Part shown: positions 33,909-44,154 of the stretch, one piece after another | Position numbering within the stretch: position 1 is the first letter of the stretch | How the letters are laid out: every line of letters begins with the position of its first letter | From: Henckelia pumila | Lineage: Eukaryota; Streptophyta; Magnoliopsida; Lamiales; Gesneriaceae | DNA length: 64,000 bases | NCBI RefSeq assembly: GCF_033568475.1 | Contig: NC_133121.1 | Span: 136,060,375-136,124,374 of the forward strand | Reading direction: 5' to 3' | Notes under the pieces: model-generated | Seen by the model: only the letters and a program-made list of their open reading frames with translations | Told to the model about the DNA's origin: nothing | Databases searched by the model: none | Program-made: the position numbers and the translations under genes

Positions 33909-36228
33909 CTATGGCATGTACAATTTGTTGCCGCATTTGCACCTCCAGGCTTCGGGGTAGTACTCCGTAGTCACGGGCGTCCCCGGCGGCACCGTGACGT
34001 GAACGGGCTTGCACGGCATGCATCTGCCACATTTCGAGGTGCAAAGAGGGGGTGATGATCCTGGGCCGTGCCCCAGGAGTCTTCTTGCCCCAGCGATGCT
34101 AGTTATGGTCGTATCGACTAACCTCAAAATCTTGTTTCTATCTGAATTCTGTACCAATTAGGAGATCCATGTCTGAGAAAGAGGAATGTTATTATAAAAG
34201 AGAGCTACAATTAGAAAATTGCTACCGTAGTCCGTATATATCATGAATACTTTGGGATAAGTTAGATCCTACCTATACAGGCACTGCCTTGAGGTAGATC
34301 TAATAGTGAACATTTATCAATAAATGTGGGATCCATTATTTTTAGTGGACCCCGCGTGTATTGATAAATTAGGACCCTTAGATCTATCATGATGGTAATG
34401 CATGTATATGTAGGTTGAAATGAACCATACTTTGGGGCAATGAAAACCAAATATTTTGGGACAATTTCCGATGTTTTTTAAGGGTTCGAAAAACTAAGCA
34501 ATTTCCTTTTTCCTGGAAGATTTTAATAAATTATTTAGATACTGTTTGTAACCACTAAAAATAAATGATTATGAATTTTTTTATAACAAATATTTTGGAA
34601 TAATTTTCGAAGTTTTTTAAGGTTTCGAAAAACTAGGCAATTTCCTTTTTACTAGAAGATGTCAATAAATTATTTAGGTAGTGTTTGCAACATCTAAAAA
34701 TAAGTCATTATGAATTTTTTTCTTAATAAATTTATTATAAATTTTTTCTTAACAATTTATTAAGAAAAAAATTCATAATGACTTATTTTTAGAGATTGCA
34801 AACACTATCTTAAAACAAAATACTACATCCATCTAGTTCAATCTTATCTAAGACATACCCCTCGCACGTCCAACACACGGAGGACCTGGGCTTTGATACC
34901 ATATTAAAAATGAAACTTGGACCTAACTAACCTCAAAAGCTAGTTCAAGAGGTGAGGATTGTCCAAGCCTATATATTAAACTCCCAGGCAATTCATCCAA
35001 CCGATGTGGGACAAACTAAACACACCAACAATTTTAGACCATCAAACTAATCAAGTTCAGATTATTTGATTATCGTAATTTATAACAAGTTATTACGTTA
35101 GCTTGAATATTTTTCCAATATACAACGAATGATAGAGATGTTTGCGGATTTCGATCCCATGTTATATAAAAAGTACAACTAAATATAAAAACTGAATTAT
35201 ATATTTAACACAATCGAGGAAGGGAAAATAATTGGGAGGAATGAGAGATTAATATTTAAAATATAATAATGTGAAAAGCAATATAAATATTTTCTTTAAA
35301 AAATATATATATATAATACAATTTCCAATGTCCCTAGCATAGGACAGATCACAGCATTACGCTGTTTACGCATCGTGAATTGCTAAATTGCGCTTTCTCC
35401 CACACGTGCTGGGATTCTGAAAATCCAAATGGGCCCTAAATGGACCAAAAATTTAACTGGGCCTTAATATTCCAATCCACCGATAAACTCCATTTCCCCC
35501 CTTTTAATTTTCGATATTAATGCTTCTACCCAGTTTCTAAATCCTACAAATTTCACCCCTATCGATAAAACGATGGATGATATTTTCACCAGATACTTGC
35601 AAGATATGATGCCAACTAACTGCATGTGGGGGTTGAGTTTTGTCCACCGTAAAAAAATATTCAAATTATAAATGTACGTATTTTAATTGTAGAAAAATAT
35701 TTTATTTATGTCATTCGTATTTTTTAGATAAAATATTATTATGTGATTCGAAAATATAGGATTGAGACGTTCGAGATGTGATTGTAAGAAACTCCACCAC
35801 AAAACTCATTTTTTTTTTAAAGTTTAAATAAAATCCTCAAAATGAACATTAAGGAATGAGTAATTAAATGTTAAAATGTCCGACCTGTTGCAAGTAGTCC
35901 TCGTTAGCTTTAAGAGCCAACAACATCGGCCTCTTGCATTCTGCAAATGAATTGATCCAAAAATAAGACAAATAGATCATGGGATTATTTTTATTTCGAC
36001 CAAAAATTAGAGTTTTTGATTTTCTGAATAGAATAAGGTACGCGTCAAGTCGAGAAAAAGACTAAAAAAACGCAAATATAGCTCACCCGAAAAAGAATAT
36101 GAGCAGATCATACTTGTCCTCCCATAAGCGCAGAACCCGAAGAAGAAGAAGATTGTGACAGCATAAACAACAAGTTGTGTCTTCCATTTCTTGAATCCAT
36201 TCGTGTTTCTGCATAATAAGTGCGCCAT
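33909..36228 (-). CDS. EPIDERMAL PATTERNING FACTOR-LIKE peptide, EPFL4/5/6 (CHALLAH) type
   Basis: Three exons on the minus strand: 36228-36114, 35940-35885 and 34148-33909, with GT-AG borders and matching phases, giving a 136-residue precursor. Exon 1 has the signal peptide (hydrophobic core QLVVYAVTIFFFFGFCA after KKWK). Exon 3 has the mature cysteine-rich peptide, from about GSSPPLCTSKCGRC to the conserved end CKCGNKLYMP. Six cysteines match the EPF fold, and the PVHV-VPPGTPVTTEYYPEAW loop is diagnostic of EPFL4/5/6, secreted ligands of ERECTA-family receptors that guide stem growth and stomatal patterning. The mature domain is certain; exons 1 and 2 are my assembly from splice signals and phase, and an alternative ATG at 36264 would lengthen the N terminus. 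The 1.7-kb second intron contains transposon remnants (34676-34811, 34902-35030). Confidence 0.82.
34449..34811. repeat. 139-bp duplication ending in a long hairpin (MITE-like)
   Basis: A segment starting AAATATTTTGG repeats with a period of 139 (34449 and 34588). The second copy runs into a nearly perfect inverted repeat: about 57 bp at 34676-34732 pairs with 34754-34811 (arms contain TAGTGTTTGCAA and AAAAATAAGTCATTATGAAT). The hairpin is a foldback MITE. It lies in the large intron of the EPFL gene. No clean target duplication was found. Confidence 0.7.
34902..35030 (-). mobile_element. TRIM-type LTR with adjoining primer-binding site, remnant
   Basis: On the minus strand the sequence starts TGTTGGTGTGTTTAG, contains GTCCCACATCGG and is followed by TGGTATCAAAGCCC, the primer-binding site for initiator methionine tRNA (plus strand 34888-34901). 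This is the left LTR of a miniature LTR element of a type widespread in dicots. A second LTR was not seen, so it is a truncated fossil inside the EPFL intron. Confidence 0.65.
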
Positions 36229-37470
36229 GTACAAGAAGAAAGTAGTGTGACAATTAAGAATCACTCTTCTAAAAACGCGAAACTAAAAAATTGAAGTAAA
36301 GAATATCGTACCCCATGCAACAGTAAACTTTACAAGTAATGGTGGGGATTTGTGTATGCAAATTAATGCTTGGAGCTTGAATCCAAAAGGGTTTACAATT
36401 AGGATCCGAATGAAGATGGAACTTAATCGTGCAACGATTTATATATACCACAAAGATGATCAAGTTGAGCGTTGGAAGTGGGGTGTGTGGCATGTATGTG
36501 TGAGAAATATTTTGTGCATATATACATGTACAGATATGCATATCATCATCAATGTGTTTATATAGTTCTTAAATTAATAATTTTTTTAAAAAATGTATTT
36601 AACGAGTCGTATAAAATACCTGCTAGCTGCACTGTTACTACTTAGTAACTTAATGTGATCGGTGTTGTTTTCGAATCGAGAGATAATAATGAAAGAACCA
36701 TTTTAAAGTTACACACGTTGTTTTCGTTCTTGCTAATTTGATCAAGAATATTTTTTCACTTAATTATCGTACGTCAAAAACAAATATATTTCCATAAAAT
36801 AACTTCTAAAAAAAGAGAGAATTATGTATAATTGTAGAATTGGGGAAGAAGTAGTAAATAGTAATGGAAAGGGAAATTGGGAAAGTGGGTATGGGGGTCA
36901 ATTCATGGGCTATGCTATGTTTGGAGGTGAGATTTGCGCTGCAGATCCCTTTTCTGCAATTCCCAAACAGAGCAATACCACCAACTCCCCCACACCCTTT
37001 TTCCCATGTGTGGGTGTCCCAACATTAATTTTCCATTCTTTTTTCACTTTTACAATGTTTTCACTTATCACTTCAATTTTTTAACATACATATATTAACT
37101 ATAAAATTAATCGCTAGCTCTTTATTTAAACTTAGGTAGTGTTTTAGAGAGTTTTTATAAAGCATTTCTCAATTTTATTTTTTGTACGTAGCACAATTTT
37201 TAAAATTTTGGTAAGAAAAAGCTAAGAAATGCTTCCTATAAGCTCTCTTTTAGAAGCTAGCTTTAAGTAACACAATTCTTTTTATCTTGTAATGATATGT
37301 CTTGTTTTATTAACATATCTTTGTATGTATAATGGATAAAAGTATTAATATGTGGTTAAACTGTTCGAGTTGATAGAGTATAATTGATCATTTGGTCAAT
37401 TATAATTGTTCGATTTTTCTTATGCCAATATATTTTCGAGCGAGTTCGTTACTTAATGCGCACAAAATGA
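36229..37470. other. EPFL upstream region
   Basis: Promoter-side DNA of the EPFL gene, AT-rich, without other recognised content. ORFs here, such as 36824-37084, show no family signal. Confidence 0.5.
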
Positions 37471-37536
<66 letters not shown>

Positions 37537-37613
37537 CATCATTTTTTTTTTATACATTGCGTTCATGGCCCCAAATTCGCAATGAACCAGGCTCCCCAGA
37601 GCTTCACGAACCA

Positions 37614-37702
<89 letters not shown>

Positions 37703-37781
37703 CATCATCATTTTTTTTATACATTGCGTTCATGGCCCCAAATTCGCAATGAACCAGGCTCCCCAGAGCTTCACGAACCAA
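37471..37781. repeat. Duplicated (ATT)n microsatellite plus 60-bp unique block
   Basis: Two copies of the composite unit: an (ATT)n array (37471-about 37537, then 37614-about 37702), a short CATCATT plus T-run spacer, and a block of about 60 bp containing GTTCATGGCCCCAAATTCGC and CCAGGCTCCCCAGAGCTTC. The unique blocks are identical by eye, so the duplication is recent. Long single-residue ORFs through it are artefacts. Confidence 0.9.
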
Positions 37782-39455
37782 GATAATCAAATCGAGCTCG
37801 AATTTACTTTTCTTTCTTTCCTTAATTGAAGCGCAAACATTATTTCTTTCCAAGTCTTGGACCTAATTAAATACAGGATATATAAATGAAGCTCGAATTT
37901 CTATGTGACATAAGATTTTGTGAAATAAATAAATAAATAATGAGACCTAAATGGAAAAGTCTATTCCTCCCTTTCCCATCCATCACTTTGTTGGATTCCA
38001 AAGGCAAAAAGAAGCGGACAAGACATTAAAACTGAGAATACAAAACCTATTTCATATGTTTTTTTGGTACACCAAATTATGAGACGGATTTAATTATATA
38101 TATATATATATATTTGCTGTACTTCCACAGCACATATATATTTTGAAGGAAATTTCGTCCAAACCCTTTTCACTTCTTTACATGATACATGTACCTAGCT
38201 AGATCGTATGTTCGAGCCATTACTTTCGGGAAACATGTGAAAACTAGCCATTGCTTTCGTGACACACGTGAAAACCCTAATATTCGTCGTATATGTTTGT
38301 AATTTCAGTCTCCAATATCTATTGTCTTTGTGATTTTAGTTTTTTTTTTTTATAAAGAAATTTTATACAAAAAACACAAATAAACATATAAATGTAAACT
38401 AACAAGATAATTAAAGCGGTGGCCGCGGCGACGACTGGAGGCAGTTTGAGGCAAGCGATGGCTGATAGTGGAGAACACTTGAAACCAAAAGTAAACACAA
38501 AAAAGAGTGAGAGGTGTTTTTATATGTAGATTATTTTTTTAAAAAAATTATGTATTTGACGGGCCGGGTATTTTATTCGAATTTGACAATTGACTGTGAT
38601 TTTAGAATTATTGACCGTTTCGGCCGCCGCTCGCTCGCCGGATATATCATGTGGCTTTAAATATTATTTAAACTTATCAGGTATATGTGGAGAAGTCTAT
38701 ACTTTTTATGTTAGTATTATATCAACTTCCTATTGCAATCACATGGCATGTTGAGTGTCATGACGTCGTACTAAGAATTATTAGAAACTGATAAAAAAAA
38801 AAATTGAAAAAATACTTAAAAATGCATACCAAGGAGAGCTAGCATGAATGCCAATTCCCTGGTAGGACATACGCATGTGGTGTGGAGTAATCGACCGCGA
38901 GTCGTCGATCTCGTAGATGGAACAATAAAAGATACACGAATAATTTCAATGTTAATCGTAGAATTCAAGTCAAATAATAAAATAACGACGTGAAATCTTA
39001 TGGTTAGTACCAAATGATTATGTTCATAGGATTTACTTTTTTCTTTATGATTACATAGTTCTATTTTGTTTTTCACACAGATTAGAAAAGTTTATTGAAA
39101 AAATAAATTTTATATGAACTTTTTATTTTATCTCTATTTAATATAATAAAAATGATTGTACAATTTTTAAAGTGTATAATATGATTGAAACGAAGAGAGT
39201 ATATAATAAGAAAATAGAATTTTCGAGAAGTGGACGGGGCCCGTTTGGAGGACACATGATGAATGTTTAGTACAGGAGTTGGGTATATATGGTCTCGTAT
39301 AAGTCCACACGAGTGACAAGAACCTTACTTGCATTATTATTGTACATGAATTGTATTTATTGTAACACTGTCATTTTCAAAACTGCATTATCTCATGCAT
39401 ACTTTTCCTATAGAGCAGTACCATTAACTCCATATACCTTTATATATATTAAACG
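37782..39455. other. Intergenic, nothing recognised
   Basis: AT-rich with a TA run at about 38096-38111 and two GC-richer patches (38415-38465, 38620-38645) that carry no extended frame. Confidence 0.5.
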
Positions 39456-39590
39456 AGTGATGATATATGTACATGTAGAATTGCACGTTGGGAAGAATTT
39501 TTTAAAATAAAATAGAGGAAGAATTTTGTGATTTCATGTGCAGTGTGTGTAACCCCAACGTGTAACTCAACGGGTACATTTGCATTTTCC
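39456..39590. mobile_element. Decayed relative of the MULE MITE at 32189
   Basis: Inverted ends (TGTACATGTAGAATTGCACGTTGGG against a right arm reading GTACCCGTTGAGTTACACGTTGGG on the other strand) and the same core words as the 32189-32370 element. Flanking duplication not clear. Confidence 0.5.
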
Positions 39591-40139
39591 ATTACAAGTG
39601 TGTGCAAAATTCAACGCAAATCAAGCCAGCTCAATGACATTACATTTATGACGATATTATTGTTCATGCAATATTGAATGTTTACATATATATATTCAAT
39701 TCTAAAATATATGTATCTTATGTCAGATTTTATAGATGTGTTGTCAAATAAATAATATTACTAGATTAAATGGTGATCCTAATGTTTTAAAATCAACTTG
39801 GAAATTAAATCACCAGATATATATATTCATTTTCACCGCGCTCAAGAAATGCAAACTCGCTAATTGTGTACGTACGTACGTATTCCATTTTCTTATGGTT
39901 TTTGCAAATTGCAGCATATTATGAAACTGAGACTTAAATGGGATTTTTTTTTCCAACGAATAAATGATTAATTTATATTTCTTGTCTGTAGTTAAAGAGT
40001 ATATATATATATATAAACAATGAAATACATTATGAACAAGCACAATGCAATATTACTATAAACAGATATATATGTATATATATCGATCATAATATTTATG
40101 CACATAAAAAGTTGGTATTATTCTTAAATATTTAAATTA
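39591..40139. other. Intergenic, nothing recognised
   Basis: AT-rich, with an ACGTACGTACGT run near 39869-39880 and short TA runs. Confidence 0.5.
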
Positions 40140-40456
40140 GAGAAAATTACAATTTTGTTCCTGTATATTTGTTACTTTGTGATTTTGGTCTTCTATGTTT
40201 TCATATTTCAGTTTTAGTCCTGCATATTCCGATTTTTTAGCAATTCAAGTCTTTTTTATTCGAAAATGCTTACGTGACACAACACACGTCAGCTCTACAT
40301 CAGCACTGCAATGGTGCCACATCATCGCCACATAGGAAAAAAAACTAAAATTACCAAAAAAATAAAGATAGCGTACTAAAACTGAAATCTGAAAATATAG
40401 TGAACCGAAATCGCACAGTGACAAACATATAGGACCAAAAAATCAATTTTTCCTTC
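40140..40456. mobile_element. Foldback MITE with arms of about 80 bp
   Basis: The left end GAGAAAATTACAATTTTG and the reversed right end GAAGGAAAAATTGATTTTTTGG begin long imperfect arms that also share TTTTGGTC, CAGTTTTAGT and TTTGTCACT/TTTGTTACT words. AAATTA lies at both flanks (40134-40139, 40457-40462). The core contains CACATCATCGCCACATAGG. No coding capacity. Confidence 0.65.
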
Positions 40457-40688
40457 AAATTATATTTATCGTATTTCATCGTTATTAAAGTAATAAATAC
40501 CTTTAAAATAAAAAAAACTATATATTTCAAGATCTTACGGAGACAATTTGATATACTAATATCTAATTATTTCAATCATAAGAAGATAATGCTATTTTAG
40601 AGATCGAGAAATAGATTGAAGTCATTGGACAAACCAAAAGATTAATCAATTATCTTGTGTGCAATAACTTCATCTGTTGGGAGAGCTA

Positions 40689-41367
40689 TAGAGGTGTCAA
40701 TTTGAGTGGGTCGGGTGAGTTTGAGTCGGATTGACAAAAATAATTCTAAAAAATTCGTCAACTCGAACCCGATCCGAAACCGAATCAATCCAAAAATGCC
40801 CAACCCGAACCTGAACCTGGCTAACCCGTCTAAACCGATCAACCCGAATCAACCCGATTTTATTTTATTTTATTTTTAACAAAATAAATTAAATAAAAAT
40901 TCAAAACAAACAATAATAATATTAATATTTAATTTAATCACATAATAACAAAATCTAAGCTTACATATAATTTAAATTTGAACGTTTAGTTGTAAAATTT
41001 AAAAAATACTTATTACAAAAAATAAAAAATAATTTTTAAAAATAAAAATTGTATAAAATAAACATTAAATGACGGAAATCTATTATATTAATATAAAATT
41101 AATAATTTTTTTTCAAACATACAACGCATACAAATGTAGTAAATCTATCTTAATTTTATATAAAAAAATAATAATAATAAAAAGTTTCGGGTCATTTCAG
41201 GTCAATCCGGGTTTACATGAACCCAACCCGAACCCGATTAATTTTTTTGGGTTAACTTTCGGGTCAACCCGATTTGATCCAAACCCAAAAACCTCCAACC
41301 CTAACCTGATATTTTTCGAATCGACTCGTGTCGGGTTGACGGATTGGGTTGAATTTTAACACCTCTA
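40689..41367. mobile_element. Second hAT-like element with CCCGA-rich ends
   Basis: Starts TAGAGGTGTCAATTT and ends AATTTTAACACCTCTA, an inverted pair, with facing CCCGAACCCG / GGGTTGACGG-rich stretches and an AT-rich middle, the same plan as 7220-7917. Flanks (GAGAGCTA and AAAAACTG) agree only up to purine exchanges, so the copy is older. Confidence 0.55.
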
Positions 41368-42166
41368 AAAAACTGTAATAAAAATACATGTTGTTTGAGC
41401 GATGTATGATATATTATTATTTTTTTTTAAAACTATATCATTATCATCTATAATAAAACAAAAAAGGATCGATCTCGAACTCTTCAAAAAAATTTATATC
41501 ATATATCATGTACGTGGTGCGTACGATCAATTTCTTCATATTTTATTCCGATAATGTTAATTTATTATATTTTATAACATATATATATATATTGTATATT
41601 ATAAAAGATGTGTAGGTTAGAGTAACTACCTTGGAAACACCAAAATAATTTATTCCAAAATTATCCTTTTTTAACCATTATTTTACTAAAAACTTCCCAT
41701 TAACTTCATGATTTGTTTTTTTTTTAAAAAAAAAAACTTTTTTCTACACACACAAAGTGTGCGCATTTTTTAATAGTATATATAAATCATGTATGTGGAT
41801 TGTGGGTCACGATCGAATTCTTTCACATTTTATTCCGTTATTGATTTAATTAATATATGTTTATCGAGTGCAAGTCAAAATATACCAATTGTGAGTTTTT
41901 TAATCATATAAAAATCTTAAAAAAAAAAAAAAACAAAATCCCAGATATTCCAGAATCATGAATATTACGTCAGCGTGCCACAGGAATCAAGAAACCGTGG
42001 GAGGGATACGTGAGAATTGAAGAAGGATATTGCAAGTCTGAAAGAGTCAGTTTGGGGGAATCTTGGAAAAGACAATAAATAATAATATATAATAAAAAAT
42101 TTGTATAATTCGGTTGATTCACATGCAAACACGAATAGGTATCGAATTGTTCGCAAGTTCGCAAGT
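41368..42166. other. Intergenic, nothing recognised
   Basis: AT-rich with homopolymer A and T runs; no gene. Confidence 0.5.
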
Positions 42167-42409
42167 GCATAGGCGAGTTGGTAAGTTCTGAGGTAATGTG
42201 GAAAAAAATTCCTCAGCGTTGCGGGTTTTATCCTTCATGTGGAGCATATTTCATGCTAAAATATTGTGGGGTATGTTCTGAGGGTTGACCATGTTGCTAT
42301 CTCCCTCAAGTTCTTACCGCTCGTGCACATCCCTCGATTTAACTCCCGCATAAGCCAATGAACCGCTGATTTATGTTGGATGAGGTCCCATTTGGGGTCA
42401 ACTCTTTTA
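42167..42409 (+). mobile_element. Second SINE copy
   Basis: Matches the SINE at 32828-33089 in the opposite orientation over its whole length (share CTCAGCGTTGCGGG, GGTTGACCATGTTG, CATCCCTCGATTTAACTC). The A-box-like TAGGCGAGTTGG is clear; the B box is decayed. No clear target duplication. Confidence 0.65.
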
Positions 42410-42892
42410 TTGAAACAAATAAGTGTCAAATTTTGGGGGGATGTTGTCTTAACCAAAGAACCAATTTTTATTTTATTTTCTTAAAAAATTGGAACTTTAA
42501 TTTGAAGAGTACTAAACAACGAAACGAAGATTTTGTTGTACTAATCTTTTTGATCAATTTCGTGTGTGTATGTATGTGTGTGTGTGTTTTTTTTTTAAAG
42601 ATGTAAGATATAGAACAGTACTAAGAGGAAGATTATCATTATTATTATTTTGGTTTATTAAATAATTAGTAGATTAGAAAACTATATTGCTGAAAAATGA
42701 AGTTTTGGTTACAGAGATTGGATTTAGATTTTAGAGGCCCTTTCTTGCGCGACTGTTATCGATTGTGCAAAAACTATTTTGTATATTGATAATGGGTTAA
42801 ATATGTGAAATTGGGCTTTGTATTGTTGGAATATTTTATTGGACACCCTTTTGTTTTTTTAGTTTTGGGTCATAGAATTTTTTTTTTCAAGT

Positions 42893-44150
42893 GTAAACAA
42901 CGTTAAAGAACACATAAATATGTATTTTAGAAGATACGCTTACATTGCACAAAAGGTAAACATATATGCACTTTAGAAAATGTAAATGCATTACAATTTA
43001 CACATATGTAAACATAGAGTTTTGATATGGTGAGCACATATCATGTGCACTTATGTGTGCACCTGCTGATGTGACGTTCACCTATTGGATGTAGAGGATG
43101 CCACGTCAGCGGTGCACACAAAAGTGCACATCATGAGTGCTCATAATATCAAATCTGTGTAAATATATATATCTATATATATATATATATATATTAATAC
43201 ACACACACACACATATATACGTACAAAAATGATACTTTGTATATTAGTGTGCAGGGTATCATGAACTGGAGTCCAACTTTTATTTTTTCAAGTTTTTTTT
43301 TCTTTCAAATTTTCATGACATAAACATCTAAAAAAAAATTAAAAAAATTAAACGTTGCAAGTTGGACGCTAGCTTAGCTGGCCCATGTTATCCTGCGCAC
43401 TAGTGTGAATGCCTACAAAGGTGACAACATTTTACATATATATGTGTGTGTTAGAAAATGCACATCATGAGTTGCACATTGATAAACATATATATGTGTA
43501 TTTAAAAAAATGAACGTCGGTTACACGTAAGCAAATTATATATATATGTAGTACTTTAGAAAATATATTTTGGAAAAACACACGTGAGTGGCATGTATGT
43601 AAACATATATCTATTTACAAAACATCGTGAGTTGCCCGTATGTAAACATAGATATATATATATGTGTACTTTAGAAAATGTATTTTAAAAAACGCACGTG
43701 AGGTTCTCGTAAATAAACATATATGTATTTTAGAAAATGCATGTAAGTTGCATGTGTGTAAACATATATGTATTTTAGAAAAAAAACACGTAAGTTGAAC
43801 GTGGTATATGTATTTTAAAAAATACACGTGAGTTGCACGCATAGGAGTATTTTATAAAATGCACGTGAGTTGCACGTAGTAACATAAATGTTCTTGAGTT
43901 GCACATAGGTAAATATACATGTATTTTAAAAAATACACGTGAGTTGCACGTAGATGAAAATATATGTATTTTACACACGTGATTTGCACTTAGGTAAACA
44001 TATATCTATTTTAGAAAATGAACGTGATTTGCACGTATATAATATAAGTATTTAAAAAAAAACACACGCAAGTTGCACGTAGATGAAAATATATGAATTA
44101 AAAAAAGCACGTGAGTTACACGTAAATAAAATATATGTATACTTTAGAAA
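42893..44150. repeat. Degenerate minisatellite, about 40-45 bp units with ACGTGAGTTGCACGT
   Basis: Roughly twenty imperfect copies of a unit of the form TTTTAGAAAATGCACGTGAGTTGCACGT followed by AGGTAAACATATATGTA. Copies diverge strongly. The array is broken by a foldback element at 43021-43153 and a less regular part to about 43430, and ends exactly where the CACTA terminus begins. Many units contain CACGTG, the G-box. Confidence 0.85.
43021..43153. mobile_element. Foldback MITE inside the minisatellite
   Basis: Arms of about 52 bp pair with about 85% identity: the left reads TTTGATATGGTGAGCAC and the right, reversed, TTTGATATTATGAGCAC; both contain TGTGCACTT and GTGTGCACC. It splits the minisatellite and is younger than the start of that array. 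Confidence 0.75.
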
Positions 44151-44154
44151 TGCA

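Noticed and set aside
33909-34157. EPFL start at 34157
   Set aside because: The codon there is TTG, an in-frame stop lies just upstream, and the exon begins with a splice acceptor at 34149; the true start is in an upstream exon.
35464-35664. 66-codon minus-strand ORF in the EPFL intron
   Set aside because: No splice logic connects it to the EPFL exons and no domain is recognised.
36824-37084. 86-codon ORF upstream of the EPFL gene
   Set aside because: Low-complexity start and a hydrophobic end without family support.
37392-37853. Long ORFs of poly-Leu, poly-Ile and poly-Asn on both strands
   Set aside because: They are translations of the (ATT)n arrays in different frames.
43615-43978. Repetitive ORFs resembling a short-repeat protein
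   Set aside because: They are the minisatellite read in frame; the unit length is not kept at a multiple of three.
42893-44150. CRISPR-like array
   Set aside because: Units are adjacent and degenerate with no unique spacers, and this is a plant genome.
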